DNA of 64,000 nucleotides, taken from Cavenderia fasciculata (Eukaryota > Evosea > Eumycetozoa > Acytosteliales > Cavenderiaceae). Positions 1 to 11,091 of the stretch are shown piece by piece. The position numbers and the translations under genes are program-made. The DNA is taken from assembly GCF_000203815.1 (NCBI RefSeq), contig NW_004457729.1, positions 674 through 64,673 on the forward strand, read 5' to 3'. Position 1 is the stretch's first letter; every line of letters starts with the position of its first letter. The notes below the pieces were generated by a model, which was given only the letters and a program-made list of their open reading frames with translations, searched no databases and had not been told where the DNA came from.

Positions 1-30
1 ACACATTCTTTTTATCATATGTTGTTTTAT

Positions 31-726
31 GTTGTTTTACAATACTGTCCTAGTATATACTATCTTATAATTGAAATTTCCCTATGTTATTTTTTGAAAA
101 AATAGGTATGTACTGATTCCAAAAAAACACGTGCCTTCAAATTTTATCAGGGGCACATGCTGCTTACCAGAACTATAGTCTGGACAGCTACCAATGGTAA
201 ATAGAATTTTCGGGACGATTCCGTAGATCCTTAAAAATATTTTCATCTCGTGGTACTTGAACGTCCGACCTGCCAAAACTGCTTTTTCATTTTTGAAATA
301 TCTTTGACAAATACTTATGGCAGTTCATTCCCTTTTCTAAAACACCATTATTTATGTTGTTTTACAATACTGCCCTAGTATATATTATCTGACAATTGGA
401 TTTTATATGATTTTAATTTTTGAATAATATGTACTGATTCCAAAAAAACACGTGCCTTCAAATTTTATCAGGGGCACTTGCTGCTTACCAGAACTATAGT
501 CTGGACAGCTACAAATTGTATATAGAATTTTCGGGACGATTCCGTAGATCCTTAAAAATATTTTCATCTCGTGGTACTTGAACGTCCGACCTGGACCCAA
601 AAAAAAAAACAAACTGCTTTTTTATTTTCTAAATATCTTTGACAAATACTTATGGCAGTTCATTTCCTTTTGGCAAACATAATAATAATTGTTGTTTTAC
701 ATTACTGTACTAGTATACATGATCTT
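31..726. repeat. Tandem repeat, ~325-335 bp unit, two full copies plus start of a third
   Basis: Each unit opens with GTTGTTTTACAWTACTG followed by CTAGTATA; the opening recurs at 31, 356 and 691. Each full unit then holds a 165 bp core (108-272 and 429-593), followed by a shared tail containing TTTGACAAATACTTATGGCA. The third copy stops after its first ~35 bases. The core is far better conserved than the rest of the unit. On the minus strand the core is open for about 60 codons in both copies, but there is no convincing gene context. It could be a duplicated fragment of a mobile element, a non-coding RNA unit or a decayed exon; I cannot tell which. Confidence 0.85.
108..272. other. Conserved 165 bp repeat core, copy 1 (copy 2 at 429-593)
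   Basis: Comparing the two cores by eye I find four substitutions and no indels over 165 bases, clearly closer than the flanks. The core is GC-richer than its surroundings. It contains two short inverted repeats present in both copies: GTGCC (131-135) with GGCAC (152-156), and CCAGA (167-171) with TCTGG (179-183), the latter with a 7-base loop. Read on the minus strand both copies stay open, with a short Cys-Pro-Asp-Tyr-Ser-Ser-Gly stretch. Whether it is coding, a structured RNA or a transposon remnant is unresolved. Confidence 0.6.
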
Positions 727-1739
727 ACCATCGACAGTTAGTCGTCTGGATCAACAACTATAAAAAGGATTAGAATAATCCAATAAAGAGATTCTATATT
801 CTACATTCTATATTCTATATTATATATTCTATATTCATCTTTTATTACTATAATTAATAATCATTTACAATCTAATCTAAAGTCATTATTACTATCTATA
901 TATTCATATATCTATATATTATTATTATTATATACCTCTCAAACTAATTATATATTTACCAAGTATCTATATAGTTATTACATATATGTACTAAATATCA
1001 TCGGAATTAACCTATAAATTGGAATTATTAATCTGAATTTTGTCATATTTTTCAAAAATGGGAGGATGGTTATTGAATTTGATATATCTTATAAAGTTAC
1101 ATTAAAATTATTTCGAATGGAAAACAGAATAGGTAATGGTGAGAGTTTTGTATAAAATATTTAAAAATGGACAAAAATCAATCAAAAATCAGAAAGTTAT
1201 TAAAATTACAACTTTAATGGAACCAGGAAATACAAAAAAAAGCAAAATTTCAATAATTTTGTTTTTGTAGTATAATTTTTTTTTAACCGATTGAATATTT
1301 TTATATTTTAAACAGTATATATTTGTTAGTTGTATTCTTCTATTAGTTTAAAAAAAGTAAAAAACTAATATATATTCATGCCAACTTTTGCTCTATTTTG
1401 AACTTTTTTTGATTTTGTATCGGCTCATGCCATGACCACTTTTTTTCAAAAAATCAGCTCTTGAATCAGAATTTTTTAGTTTTTATAATAATAGACAATT
1501 GAGGCTATTGAAAAATAATATAGTAAGTTTAAAATATTTATATTTATATTTTTATCTTTTTGGTTTATTTTTGATAAAATCGATTTTTTAAAAATAGTAT
1601 ATTTGCATATTTCCAATAAAATTAAAGAGTGAGGGTATTGTATAAAAAATTTTAAAATCAAATTACACAAAGATAGAAATTTTTAAAGTATTAATTTTTT
1701 TTGTAGTCAATTTTAATTGATCTTTTAATTAAATGATGC
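727..1739. other. Gene-free AT-rich DNA
   Basis: No coding region, RNA gene or transposon is recognisable. There is a short tandem tract of ATTCTATATTCT-type repeats near 790-835. The rest is A/T-rich sequence with chance open frames up to about 60 codons that have no family resemblance. Confidence 0.6.
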
Positions 1740-2700
1740 AATATTGTTGGAAATAATCATATATAGATATTATCAAACTTTCATATCAATTGAGTTAAAT
1801 TTAAAGTTTTGGAAAAATTATCATAAAAAGATACAAAAAACCAGATAAAGGTTATTTTGTTTAATATTTTCAACTCCATGTCATTTAAAAAATAGAATTT
1901 AAGGTTTCAAGTCAAATGAGATAAATTATATTACTTTTAAATGTTTTTTTAAAAAGTAACAAAAACCAAGAGGATATATATAAAATATTAAAAAAGGCTA
2001 TTTTAAAATTAAAACAATTCATTTACTTACCAAAACAATGTCCAATGGTGAATATCAAAGTTTGAAGTTAATTGAACTAAACTATAAAAATTTGAAAATC
2101 AGACTCAACAACCAAATCACTAATTTTTTAATAAATAATGCTAGTTTTTTAACAAGTTTGATGTCTGTACAAAATTCAGATCATTTCCTATGATGTAGCA
2201 ATAGGGTTTCAAGTCAAGAGTACTATACTATAAAATTCACAAAAAAAAAAATTGAACTATAGCCCAAAAAAAAAACAGTACCATCTTGGGCTTTAATAAA
2301 TTTGTGATAATAGTTGTTTTTTTTTTTTTTTTTGTTACCACACCATGATAATATCTATGTAAAATCGAATCATCAAAGTTTTAAATAAATAGAGTTAAAC
2401 TATAGAATTTTGATCAACTTGTCACCCAAATATTTATTTTACATTAAAAACAAATAATAAAAAGACATCATCAATTTTTTTGTGATAAAGATTATTTTTA
2501 TTAATTTCTTTTTCGACTGCACAAAATTCAAGTTCCTATGTTATAGGTAAAGTTAAAAATGATAAGAGTTAAACTATTAAATTCGAAAAAACAAATTGGC
2601 ACCTCAATATTAAGACTAGGCGAAAATATTTGTGATAAATGCCAATTTTACCAATTCTTTTTATTAAATACCATATACCAAATCATTATCAACTTGATTT
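1740..2700. repeat. Degenerate tandem array, unit ~125-175 bp
   Basis: A weak motif, roughly AATGAGTTAAACTATAGAATTTT preceded by a TTTCAAGT-like stretch, recurs in diverged form near 1790, 1916, 2072, 2216, 2391 and 2565. The ATTTGTGATAA block that follows recurs near 2319, 2482 and 2629, and ACAAAATTCA before it at about 2169 and 2521. The order of the sub-motifs is kept between units, which argues for an old tandem array rather than chance AT-richness. No coding potential is visible. Confidence 0.55.
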
Positions 2701-2706
2701 ACTATT

Positions 2707-3621
2707 TTATTTTCTCGGGGTCGTAGGAGAAGTTGGTAGACTTTCATATCCTACTACATGGGGTGGGGTTATTGGTGGTGAAATATTATTATTATTAATA
2801 TTATTAATATTTTTTTGTTCTCTTTCTAAAAGCTCTCCAAGAGAAGGAGTAGAACCACCTCCACCAATACTCCCGCCGTTATAAATTAGAGGTGATTGAG
2901 ATCTTGATAGGTTTGACTTTGGTATGCTACTACCACTGCTTGCTAGATTAATGGGTGTCGCTGATGATGTCAATTCAAAGACTGATGCTATTGGTGGTTT
3001 CATTGATTGTTTTAGAATATTCTTTTCCACTTGATCGCTGACACTTCTACTTCTTCGATGACCAAATTCCAATTTCTTTTTTCTAATGTCTGAAATTCCT
3101 CCAAGGAATGATGGCAAAAGACTGTTGGTGCCTTTGCTCGGAGACATTGAAAGTGCTTCCATTTCCAATTTTTTTTTTAGATTCTTTAAGCTGCAAGAGG
3201 ACTCCCTCTGAGTCTTTTAGTTGTTGTTTGATATTGTTGATATCTTTGTTTTCCTTTTTAGCCATTTTTTGGTATTCAATCAAAACTTCTTTAGATTTCT
3301 CCTCCATTTGAATGAGTGATTCTAGTTTTTCTATTTGTCCTATACTAGTTTTGTGTCTCTCTTGGGTGAGAAGCATCATACGAACTGCATTTAATTGAAA
3401 CATTTGTGTATGGAAGAAATGGTCGAAAAATAATCGATAGTTTTCGGGAAGGCATTGAATGACTTGTTTTAAATTATCTTCAAGGAAATGGATACTTTGT
3501 TTGTTTAACAATTCAGTTGAAGTGGTTGCATCGATTTGCGATATTCCAAAAGGTGGACTTTTTTCACCAGAAAATGAATTTAAAATAGGAATTGGAATAG
3601 GAAGAGGAAGAGGAAGAGGGA

Positions 3622-3718
<97 letters not shown>

Positions 3719-6032
3719 ATTATTGTTGCTTGAAAAAAGTGAAATATCATTTGAATTTAATTGACATTCTTCAATGTCAAAAATTTGTTGCTGTTGTGAT
3801 TGTTGTTGTTGTAGTAGTTGTTGTTGTTGTAGTTGCGATTGTTGTTGTAGTTGTAGTTTTTGTTGTTCTAAAAATATATTATTAATACATGTAATAATGG
3901 CCTGACTGATTTGATCAACTAGCCAACTGTGATAATCTCTAAAAGTTGATATAATATCCTGTACAAATTTGTTTTTCAAGTGTTCAAATGGTATTTTGTT
4001 TTGTAACTTGAATGATTCTTTTCGGTGATTGATGAGAGTTTCCAACAATTTTTTGGTGCCTGGAAGATGAGGCAATTGACTTGGTTGTTGTTGGGAAAGA
4101 ATAGATGATGAGGTTGATTCGCCATTTGGAAATATTAGTTTTTTGTTATCAATGTCAACTATTAAATAATCTCTTTTCGTTTTCATAACATTTTCTGGTA
4201 ATTGTTGCACCCCAATTAAAAATGGAACTAAATATAAAAAATAATAAATTAGTCAATTGATAGTAGTAGTAGTAAATAATAATAATAATAATAATTACAA
4301 GGTGCATCTATTGATTCTATTAAACTTTCTGGTAGGATTGGTATAAAACAACATTGCCATACATATGGTTTTAATAATGGGATAAATGAAAATCTATAAA
4401 TAAAGTTTGTTAAGATGATATTAGTATTTCTTTTTTTTTTTTTGTTTTTTTTTTTTTTTAGATTTTCATACACAAATGAAGAAATAGAACCAAGATGTTT
4501 TGAATAAACCAAAATTGATCTTTCCATTAATGCCCAACTAAAAGCATAAAGTATATCTTCGATGGACAATCCACCCTCAAATGTATTAAATAACGACCAA
4601 TCTCCAATAGACCTGTCTTCTGAACCTTGAGGACAATGAAAATCAGTTTTATAGTCTTGTCCAGGAGCTTTGAATGATATCTTTTCTTTGATTGTTTCCA
4701 TATCTATACTATAATAAACGTCGATAATCTCCATTGTTGATATATTGCATGAGGGATCTTTACTGTCAGTCATTGAAAAAAGCATCAACATTCTTTCCCT
4801 TTCCAAAATTGAGTGCAACATTTGGAAATGTAATTGAAAGAATGGAAACCTTGTTAAAAAACAATAGGCTCTAGGAGCAATAAACTAAAAAAAACAAAAA
4901 AACAAAAGAAATTAATACTTTTAAAAGGGTTCTACAGATAATATTTAACTTACATCAAATTGACTTCTATTTAATGATCTTTTTTCTTTTTGTGATGTTG
5001 GTTCTTTTAAAGATTCTTGTTCCTTTGTTGACATGAATGATAAAGATGACTATTAAAAAAAATATATAAATAAAAGTACGATTATTATTATAAGATTTGA
5101 TGATTTATACATACTGATACATCTTCTTCTTTAACTATACAAACACCATAGTATAGAGTAGAGCTTGTGTTTAAAAGAAAAATATAGGAATGTTCCATAT
5201 TCAAGAGGTGAGCAAGATTACAAAAGGCGACTTGATTAAGAGTTGAAAATGATGATGATCTTTGAGCTGATCTTGATGTCACTTGGTTGGGAAAACAAAA
5301 CTGTGCAATCATATCATTGGGTAATGGTTGTTCGGGTGGATATTTGTATATGATTTGAGGTTGGTGTTGCTGTTTTTCGTCATGCTCGGTGCATTTGAGT
5401 TCAGCATTGGGTGGTAGTCCAACAACGAGAAAATGATCAAATATGCGACCTTTACGATTTGTTTTAATACCACTAACTAGAGGTCCATTTCCAAATAGTT
5501 GATCTTCTTGTCCAACAGATAGATTGGCCTTATTCAAAAGTGATCCAAGAGTTGGTGCTTCACTCTCAATCGGTTCAATCAAACGTTGAGGTTGTACTTG
5601 TTTACTGAAAGTATCATTTGGTGTTACTGTTATTGATATATTTGCACTGTTTTCATTGTTTAGTACTGCTGCTGTTGTTGCTGCTGCTGCTGCTGCTGTT
5701 GAAGTTGTTGGTAAAATGTTATTCTTTGTTTTCTGTGTCAAGTTTGAAATATGAAGATTTGGTACTGATCTCGATAAGCATATAGAGTTGTCTGTAAAGT
5801 TTGATAGATGATGTGAGTGTGTAGAGGGAGGAAGAGGAAGTGGCTTATCGAATCTATGATTTTTAAACTTTTCTTTGCTTAAACTATTATCTTGATTTAG
5901 TAATGGTGAATCTAGTGATGATTGAATAACATTATTACAATCATTATTGTTGTTATTATCTTTGTTTATTAACGAATTATCAAGTGTCGTCGTTGAGGAA
6001 GAAGGATTGTTTGTAGGTGTTGTGTTACTCAT
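2707..6032 (-). CDS. DENN domain protein (putative Rab GEF), frameshifted in this sequence
   Basis: Five exons: 6032-5115, 5049-4954, 4884-4472, 4393-4299, 4227-2707. A Ser/Asn-rich N-terminus leads into a uDENN part (FDHFLVVGLPP, then the LYYGVCIV region), a cDENN part (PRAYCFLTRFPFF, MERSILVYSKHLGSISSFVF, then PYVWQCCFIPILPESLIESI and APFPFLIGV across an intron) and a dDENN-like stretch. A long Asn tract, a predicted coiled coil and a Ser-rich tail follow. DENN proteins are generally exchange factors for Rab GTPases at endomembranes; the specific Rab cannot be read from sequence. Near the C-terminus the frame breaks at a run of ten A (gene strand, 3169-3178). With nine A the exons sum to 1014 codons including the stop, so I favour a homopolymer error over a pseudogene. 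Confidence 0.85.
3620..3717. repeat. (ATT)n microsatellite encoding a poly-Asn tract
   Basis: About 32 triplets read as AAT on the minus strand inside the DENN gene. Comparable Asn, Ser or Gln tracts interrupt many genes here and are typical of dictyostelids. Confidence 0.9.
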
Positions 6033-6269
6033 TTTACTATACTGTAATAATAGAACATTGAACAATGCTTTTCCCCGATCAAAAATGGTGGTGACTTTTG
6101 AAAAACACTCTCTTTTAAAAAATAAAATAAAATAAAAGATAGAAATGATAGGTCATCATTCTTTGTTCTAAAAATAGTTTTATCTGGATATTAGAAAAAA
6201 CAAAATAGGATCATCCGATATTTTTTAATTTAAAATAATTTATTATTATTACAAGAGTATTGATTATTG

Positions 6270-8217
6270 TTAACCGAGTGCACCAAGTACTATGGCGCCC
6301 AATACTATACCTGTCGACTTGGCACCAGAAGCAAATTTCTCAGTCTTTGTCTTTTTCTTTTTTAACCAACCATTAACAAGTTGATAGTTGTGGTGAACGG
6401 ATTTTGATGCATAGGGACCAGATGGATTTGATTTTTGTGTTTTGTTTTCCTTTGCCTGCTTCTTGACTTCATGTTTCTCTTTTTTCATTCCTTTACGAGA
6501 GACTGCTGGGAGAGAGCTACGCCATTGAATATAGTCCAATGGGTAGTTGGGTGGGAAGTTTTGAATGCCAAAGTTGGTTGCAGTGATACCAACTTGTAAC
6601 TCTCCGTGTTCGACAAATGATAAATTTTCCCATGTAATCACCTCGACACCTCTTGGGAGGAGTGCAAGATCAATGCCAACAAATCCAATTAAATCATCAT
6701 TTCCAACAGTGTCATGATCCCATACCTCCAAAATGAGCATGTCAACAAGAACATCGTTAACTGGCAATGTGAAACTTTGTTCCCATGTAGGGTTGAGGGT
6801 TTTTGGTTTAACTTTAGTCTTTAATGGCTCTTTTGATGTAGTTGTGCGAATGGCTGTGTATGGGTCACTCTTTCCATTTAGATCAGCCGCAACTAGATTC
6901 TTTGCTGAAATAATTCTGACTATAATTTCACCACAACCATTGCCGCAGTTAAAAAGAGTTGTTCCTGGTGGGGGATTGAGACGGCCATCAATAATCGATG
7001 AAAATGGCATTGGTGCAACGGCTGGCATCATTCCATAGGATGCAAATGGTTGTTGTTGTTGTGGTGGCAGAGTTGGATACATTTGTGGTGCAGATTGGTG
7101 ATGTGCAACTGGTGGATGAGAAACAGGGGCACCTGAAAACACTGGTGGTGGATACATTTGTGGAGCAGATGAAGCTGGAGGGGCACTTGCTTGAGGTGGT
7201 TGAGTAGCAGGAGAAGCCCCACCTGGTTGTGGTGGAGGATAGTGAGGTGGTTGACCAGCTTGACCAGGTGGTTGTTGTTTTTCAAGTGAAATATTTGATT
7301 TATGAGCTGGAGGAGCACTTGCTTGAGGTGGTTGAGTAGCAGGAGAAGCCCCACCTGGTTGTCGTGGAGGATATTGATACATTGGTTGTTGTCCTGCTGC
7401 ACCTGGTTGTTGTTGTTGTTGTTGTGGTGGTGGATATTGATACATTGGTTGTTGTCCTGCTGGTTGTGGTGGATATTGAGGAGGATATTGATAACCTTGT
7501 TGTGGTGGTGGATATTGATACATTGGTTGTTGTCCTGCTGCACCTGGTTGTTGTTGTGGTGGTGGATATTGAGGAGGATATTGATAAGTTGGTTGTTGAC
7601 CAGGTTGCTGGGGGTACTGTGGATAAGCCCCTGGTTGTGTTGGAGGAATTTGTTGGTAGACACCTGCTTGGGGAGCTACAACTATGCTTCCAGGTGCCAC
7701 TGCCATGACAGTTTGTGCTTGTCCATTTAGTATGGCAACACTACGTTGAATTTTTTCAACCCAAATAGGAACTTGGCTTGCCACCTCGCAGTGCATGACA
7801 AAAGTACGAACAGAAGTATAAACTGTAAAAATCTTTTAAACAAGCAATTAGATAACTGTTATGAATCAATCAATCTATATTTTCTCACCCTAAACCTATA
7901 TATATATATACATACTTGACCACTTTTAGTTGCAGTGACAGAGTTCTTTTCCAATACTATAAAACCTTTGCAATATTGATCGCCCTTGTACTTGAAATAA
8001 AATATTTTATTTCCCTTAAGAATACACCAACGTTTTTTCCAACTCTTAATGTTTCCACCTTCTTTTTGTAAAAAACCTTCATAATCGCAAGGGTATCTCT
8101 CTGCATCAGAGACTTTAATCTGATTCAAAATAAATAAAAAAAAGTATAAATATAAAGGTATGTATGTACATATAAATATATAGATATGTTGAATTTACAT
8201 ACTCTGTTTCCTCCCAT
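6270..8217 (-). CDS. PH and C2 domain protein with Pro/Gln/Tyr repeats
   Basis: Three exons (8217-8203, 8119-7916, 7832-6270), 593 residues. A PH domain spans about residues 10-105 (YEGFLQKEGGNIKSWKKRW, KIFYFKY, then IFTVYTSVRTF and the closing VPIWVEKIQ helix) and is split by an intron. Roughly residues 125-330 are Pro/Gln/Tyr/Gly repeats with blocks such as QQPMYQYPPPQQ; the block GGASPATQPPQASAPPA occurs twice. A C2 domain follows at about 370-480, with the Asp-rich loop residues LNGKSDPY and VWDHDTVGNDDLIG, so calcium binding is plausible. Both domains suggest recruitment to phospholipid membranes. The tail is Lys-rich and ends in a short hydrophobic Gly/Ala/Leu stretch. The second intron uses the acceptor TTTAAAAG; the nearer TTTTACAG leaves the frame off by one. 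Confidence 0.88.
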
Positions 8218-8323
8218 TCTAAATTAGAACTAGAAAAGTAAGTGATAAAAAGACAGAAAGAAAGAGAGAGAGATCTAAAGAATAAATAAAATATCTTTTT
8301 TCAAGCCAACTTTGATGGTTGTT

Positions 8324-8361
<38 letters not shown>

Positions 8362-8456
8362 AATATTCATCACAAAGAGTTGCTCAACTGCAATATAATA
8401 ATATTCTATTCTTATATATTTATATATAATATATATAAAAGATCAAGTCTTTAGAA

Positions 8457-10082
8457 ATGTCATCACAAACACCAATACAAAATAATAATAATAATAACAA
8501 AGATGATGATGAAGTAATGTTACAATTACCAGACAATGATATTTGTTTTTGTATATTTGATAGATATATCAATGATGAAGCATCTGAACAATCAGAGGCA
8601 ATCATTTATTTCTATCCAGAGGTAAAAAGTACACCGCACAAGGTCCTTTTTGGTGGTATGATACAATCATTAGTAGGTGCCATTCAAGATTTCTTTGATG
8701 CAAAAAGCAAGATTGATTATGTTAGATTCGATAGACACATTATGGCCTACAAATTTGTTGGTACCTATACATTGGCATTGTGTGCACATAAATCAATACC
8801 ATCTTCTACCATTATCCATCATCTAGACTATATCTACAACTCTTTTACATTTTATTGTAAGAGTTTTAAAGATATCAATTCTAGAGAAACTAAACTAAAC
8901 ATGAATAGAGTTTTGGCCGAAACAATGGAAATTGTATCTGATGATTTATACAAGAATAGAATGCGTTCCTTTCAACCATTACCTTATACTCCTTTACCTC
9001 CTGTAAGAGAAAGATAATAATAATGATTCAATCTAGCTAGATTCTTTCTTCTTTCATTTTTACTTACACCTCTAATTATTTATTTAGTCATCAAATCGAA
9101 CATTTTTAAGATCATCACAAATGTTGCACAATATTATCTTTCCTGACCATTTGGGAGGTGCTCTTTTCGTCAAGAGTAATCTATTGATTAGTACAATAGA
9201 TTTGGATATTACAAAACATATTATAGACAAGATCCAACATACAAGAGACAAAGTAAACGGATCAATCCCAAATGACATTTCTATTAGCGTCTACATATCC
9301 CCAAAAGACTATGATCAATTAATTCAATATAAATTAGAATACACTGATACTCCATCATCCAACTCTAATAATTTTGAACAAGATTCATCAAACTCTCAAC
9401 AACAACAACAACAAGAATCATCTACATCGACGACAAATAATGCATCTCAACAACAAAATATTAGAGGTAAAGGAGAAAATGATGAAGAGCCATATGTATT
9501 GGTAGAGCTTTTATTATTATTCTGGGCAAATGTGACTGTAGCAGTAGTGACTCAACCCATCCAAAATACAACCAGATATATAAACAAGATTAGAAACCTT
9601 TTAATTGTAAGAAGAAAAAGAAAAAATAATAATAATAAGAGAACTAAAACTAATTACTCTATTGTTTTTTTCCAATATATAATATTTAGTCATCATCTGA
9701 AATAGATACTTTAGAAAAGGACCCAGCATTACAAAATCAAAACACAATGTGTCATACCACCATATCACCGTGTCACACCTATGGGTACCATTTCCTTTCA
9801 TACAATTCTTTGACACAAAGTGCTGTTGCCAGTGGTATGTCATCTGAATCGGAAGAAGTCTTTATCAACACTTGCTCAAACATTCACGATACATTTGAAG
9901 AGAATAGTTCAATTAGTCAAATGTTTCTTCGTAATCAAAATGGTGAAATATTTTGCAAGAAACAATTTGGTAGAGAGATATACTATCAACCTCGTACTCA
10001 ATCTACAAGCAATATCTTTGTCGAGAATTGTGAAAATCATGTTCAAGAGACATTAAGAGATCATGATATTAATATAATGTAA
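8457..10082 (+). CDS. hps4: HPS4-like subunit of BLOC-3
   Basis: Three exons (8457-9002, 9088-9606, 9690-10082), 485 residues, all joined in phase 0. The N-terminal longin-like region (CFCIFDRYIN, AIIYFYPE, then TYTLALCAHKSIPSS and FTFYCKSF) follows the HPS4/CCZ1 pattern. Exon 2 carries HLGGALFVKSNLLISTIDLD, matching the HPS4 segment after the first longin domain, and a VLVELLLLFWANVTV helix. Exon 3 resembles the HPS4 C-terminus (YHFLSYNSLTQSAVASGM, and the EIFCKKQFGREIYYQ strand). In animals HPS1-HPS4 forms BLOC-3, the exchange factor for Rab32/Rab38 on lysosome-related organelles; a Rab32-family role here is inference. A Gln/Ser-rich linker replaces the long disordered region of the mammalian protein. 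Recognition is by remembered family pattern, not by search. Confidence 0.72.
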
Positions 10083-10106
10083 AAAAAACCAAAAACAATA
10101 CAATAT

Positions 10107-10890
10107 TTATTGAATATTAATATTTGTATTTACTTCTTTTGGAACTGTAATATAAAGAATGCCATCTTCCAATTTGGCGGTAATCTTTTCACAATTTACT
10201 GTTTCTTCAAAACAAATTTCTTTACGATAATTTTGATTATCATTATTACTGTTGTTTTGATCAGTTTCTTGTAAATTATTATTATTATTCTTTGTTTCCA
10301 ATACAATGGTTCCTTCTTTTGAAAAGTTTAAACTAATATCAGTCTTTTTTAAAAAAAAAAAACAAAAAAAAAAAAAAAGTATAAGTATTTATTTTTTATT
10401 TTATTTTATTTATTTTACTTACCTTTTTGACACCTGGAATTTCAACCTTTACCAAATAGTGAGTTGATAAATCAGATATTTTACTATTTGGGATGGTAAA
10501 TTGTTTGTCTGAAGCAGTGTTTTGAGATAACTTTTGTTGGTATTGATTTAAGAAATTATACCAATTGAACGAGCCACCATGATTATGATGATGATGATGA
10601 TTAAGATCTTTATAATCATACTTTGCTTGACGAATCCAATTCTTTAGATGATCCTTGAATTCGTGTTTGTTCAAATGGAATAATTCAACTCTTGTTGATG
10701 ATGAGGATGGATTTGTTTGATCTACATTATTATTAAAACTACCATAATAAAAAGCTGATCCTTCTTGTCCAACATTTTGATGACCTCTAGAAAAGCATCT
10801 AGAGAACCATCCTCCTGGATGACAGGATCTCTCCAAAATATTATTGTTTTTAATTATTGGTGAAATTCTAATTAATTTACTTGAAATCAT
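10107..10890 (-). CDS. Small heat shock protein (Hsp20/alpha-crystallin), possibly mitochondrial
   Basis: Two exons (10890-10423, 10343-10107), 234 residues. The alpha-crystallin domain starts near residue 145 with HYLVKVEIPGVKK, continues across the intron with TDISLNFSKEGTIVLETK, and ends with FEETVNCEKITAKLEDGILY and ITVPKE, the usual closing pattern of the fold. An Asn/Gln insert sits in the inter-strand loop. The first ~35 residues (MISSKLIRISPIIKNNN and on) are basic, hydroxylated and lack early acids, which suggests a mitochondrial presequence. The protein should act as an ATP-independent holdase. A poly-His patch precedes the domain. The gene is divergent from the Kae1 gene across about 200 bp. 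Confidence 0.82.
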
Positions 10891-11091
10891 TTTTATATAT
10901 ATATTATGATATGTTGTTGATAAAATTGTAACAAAAAAAAAAGGTTGAGTTTAAATAGAGGAAAGGATTTGTTTTTGTTTTTTGTGATGTAATAATTATT
11001 ATTATCAAAAATTGTAAAAATAAAAAAAAAATCATAGTTGAGTAGGATTTAGGTGTTGATCATCATCATCATTATCATCAACATCGTCATC

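Noticed and set aside
7364-7708. Val/Leu-rich open frames opposite the PH-C2 gene
   Set aside because: They are antisense reads of the Pro/Gln repeats and mimic membrane proteins only through composition.
7823-7918. Shorter second exon junction of the PH-C2 gene at TTTTACAG
   Set aside because: It puts the PH domain out of frame by one; the acceptor TTTAAAAG nine bases upstream restores IFTVYTSVRTF.
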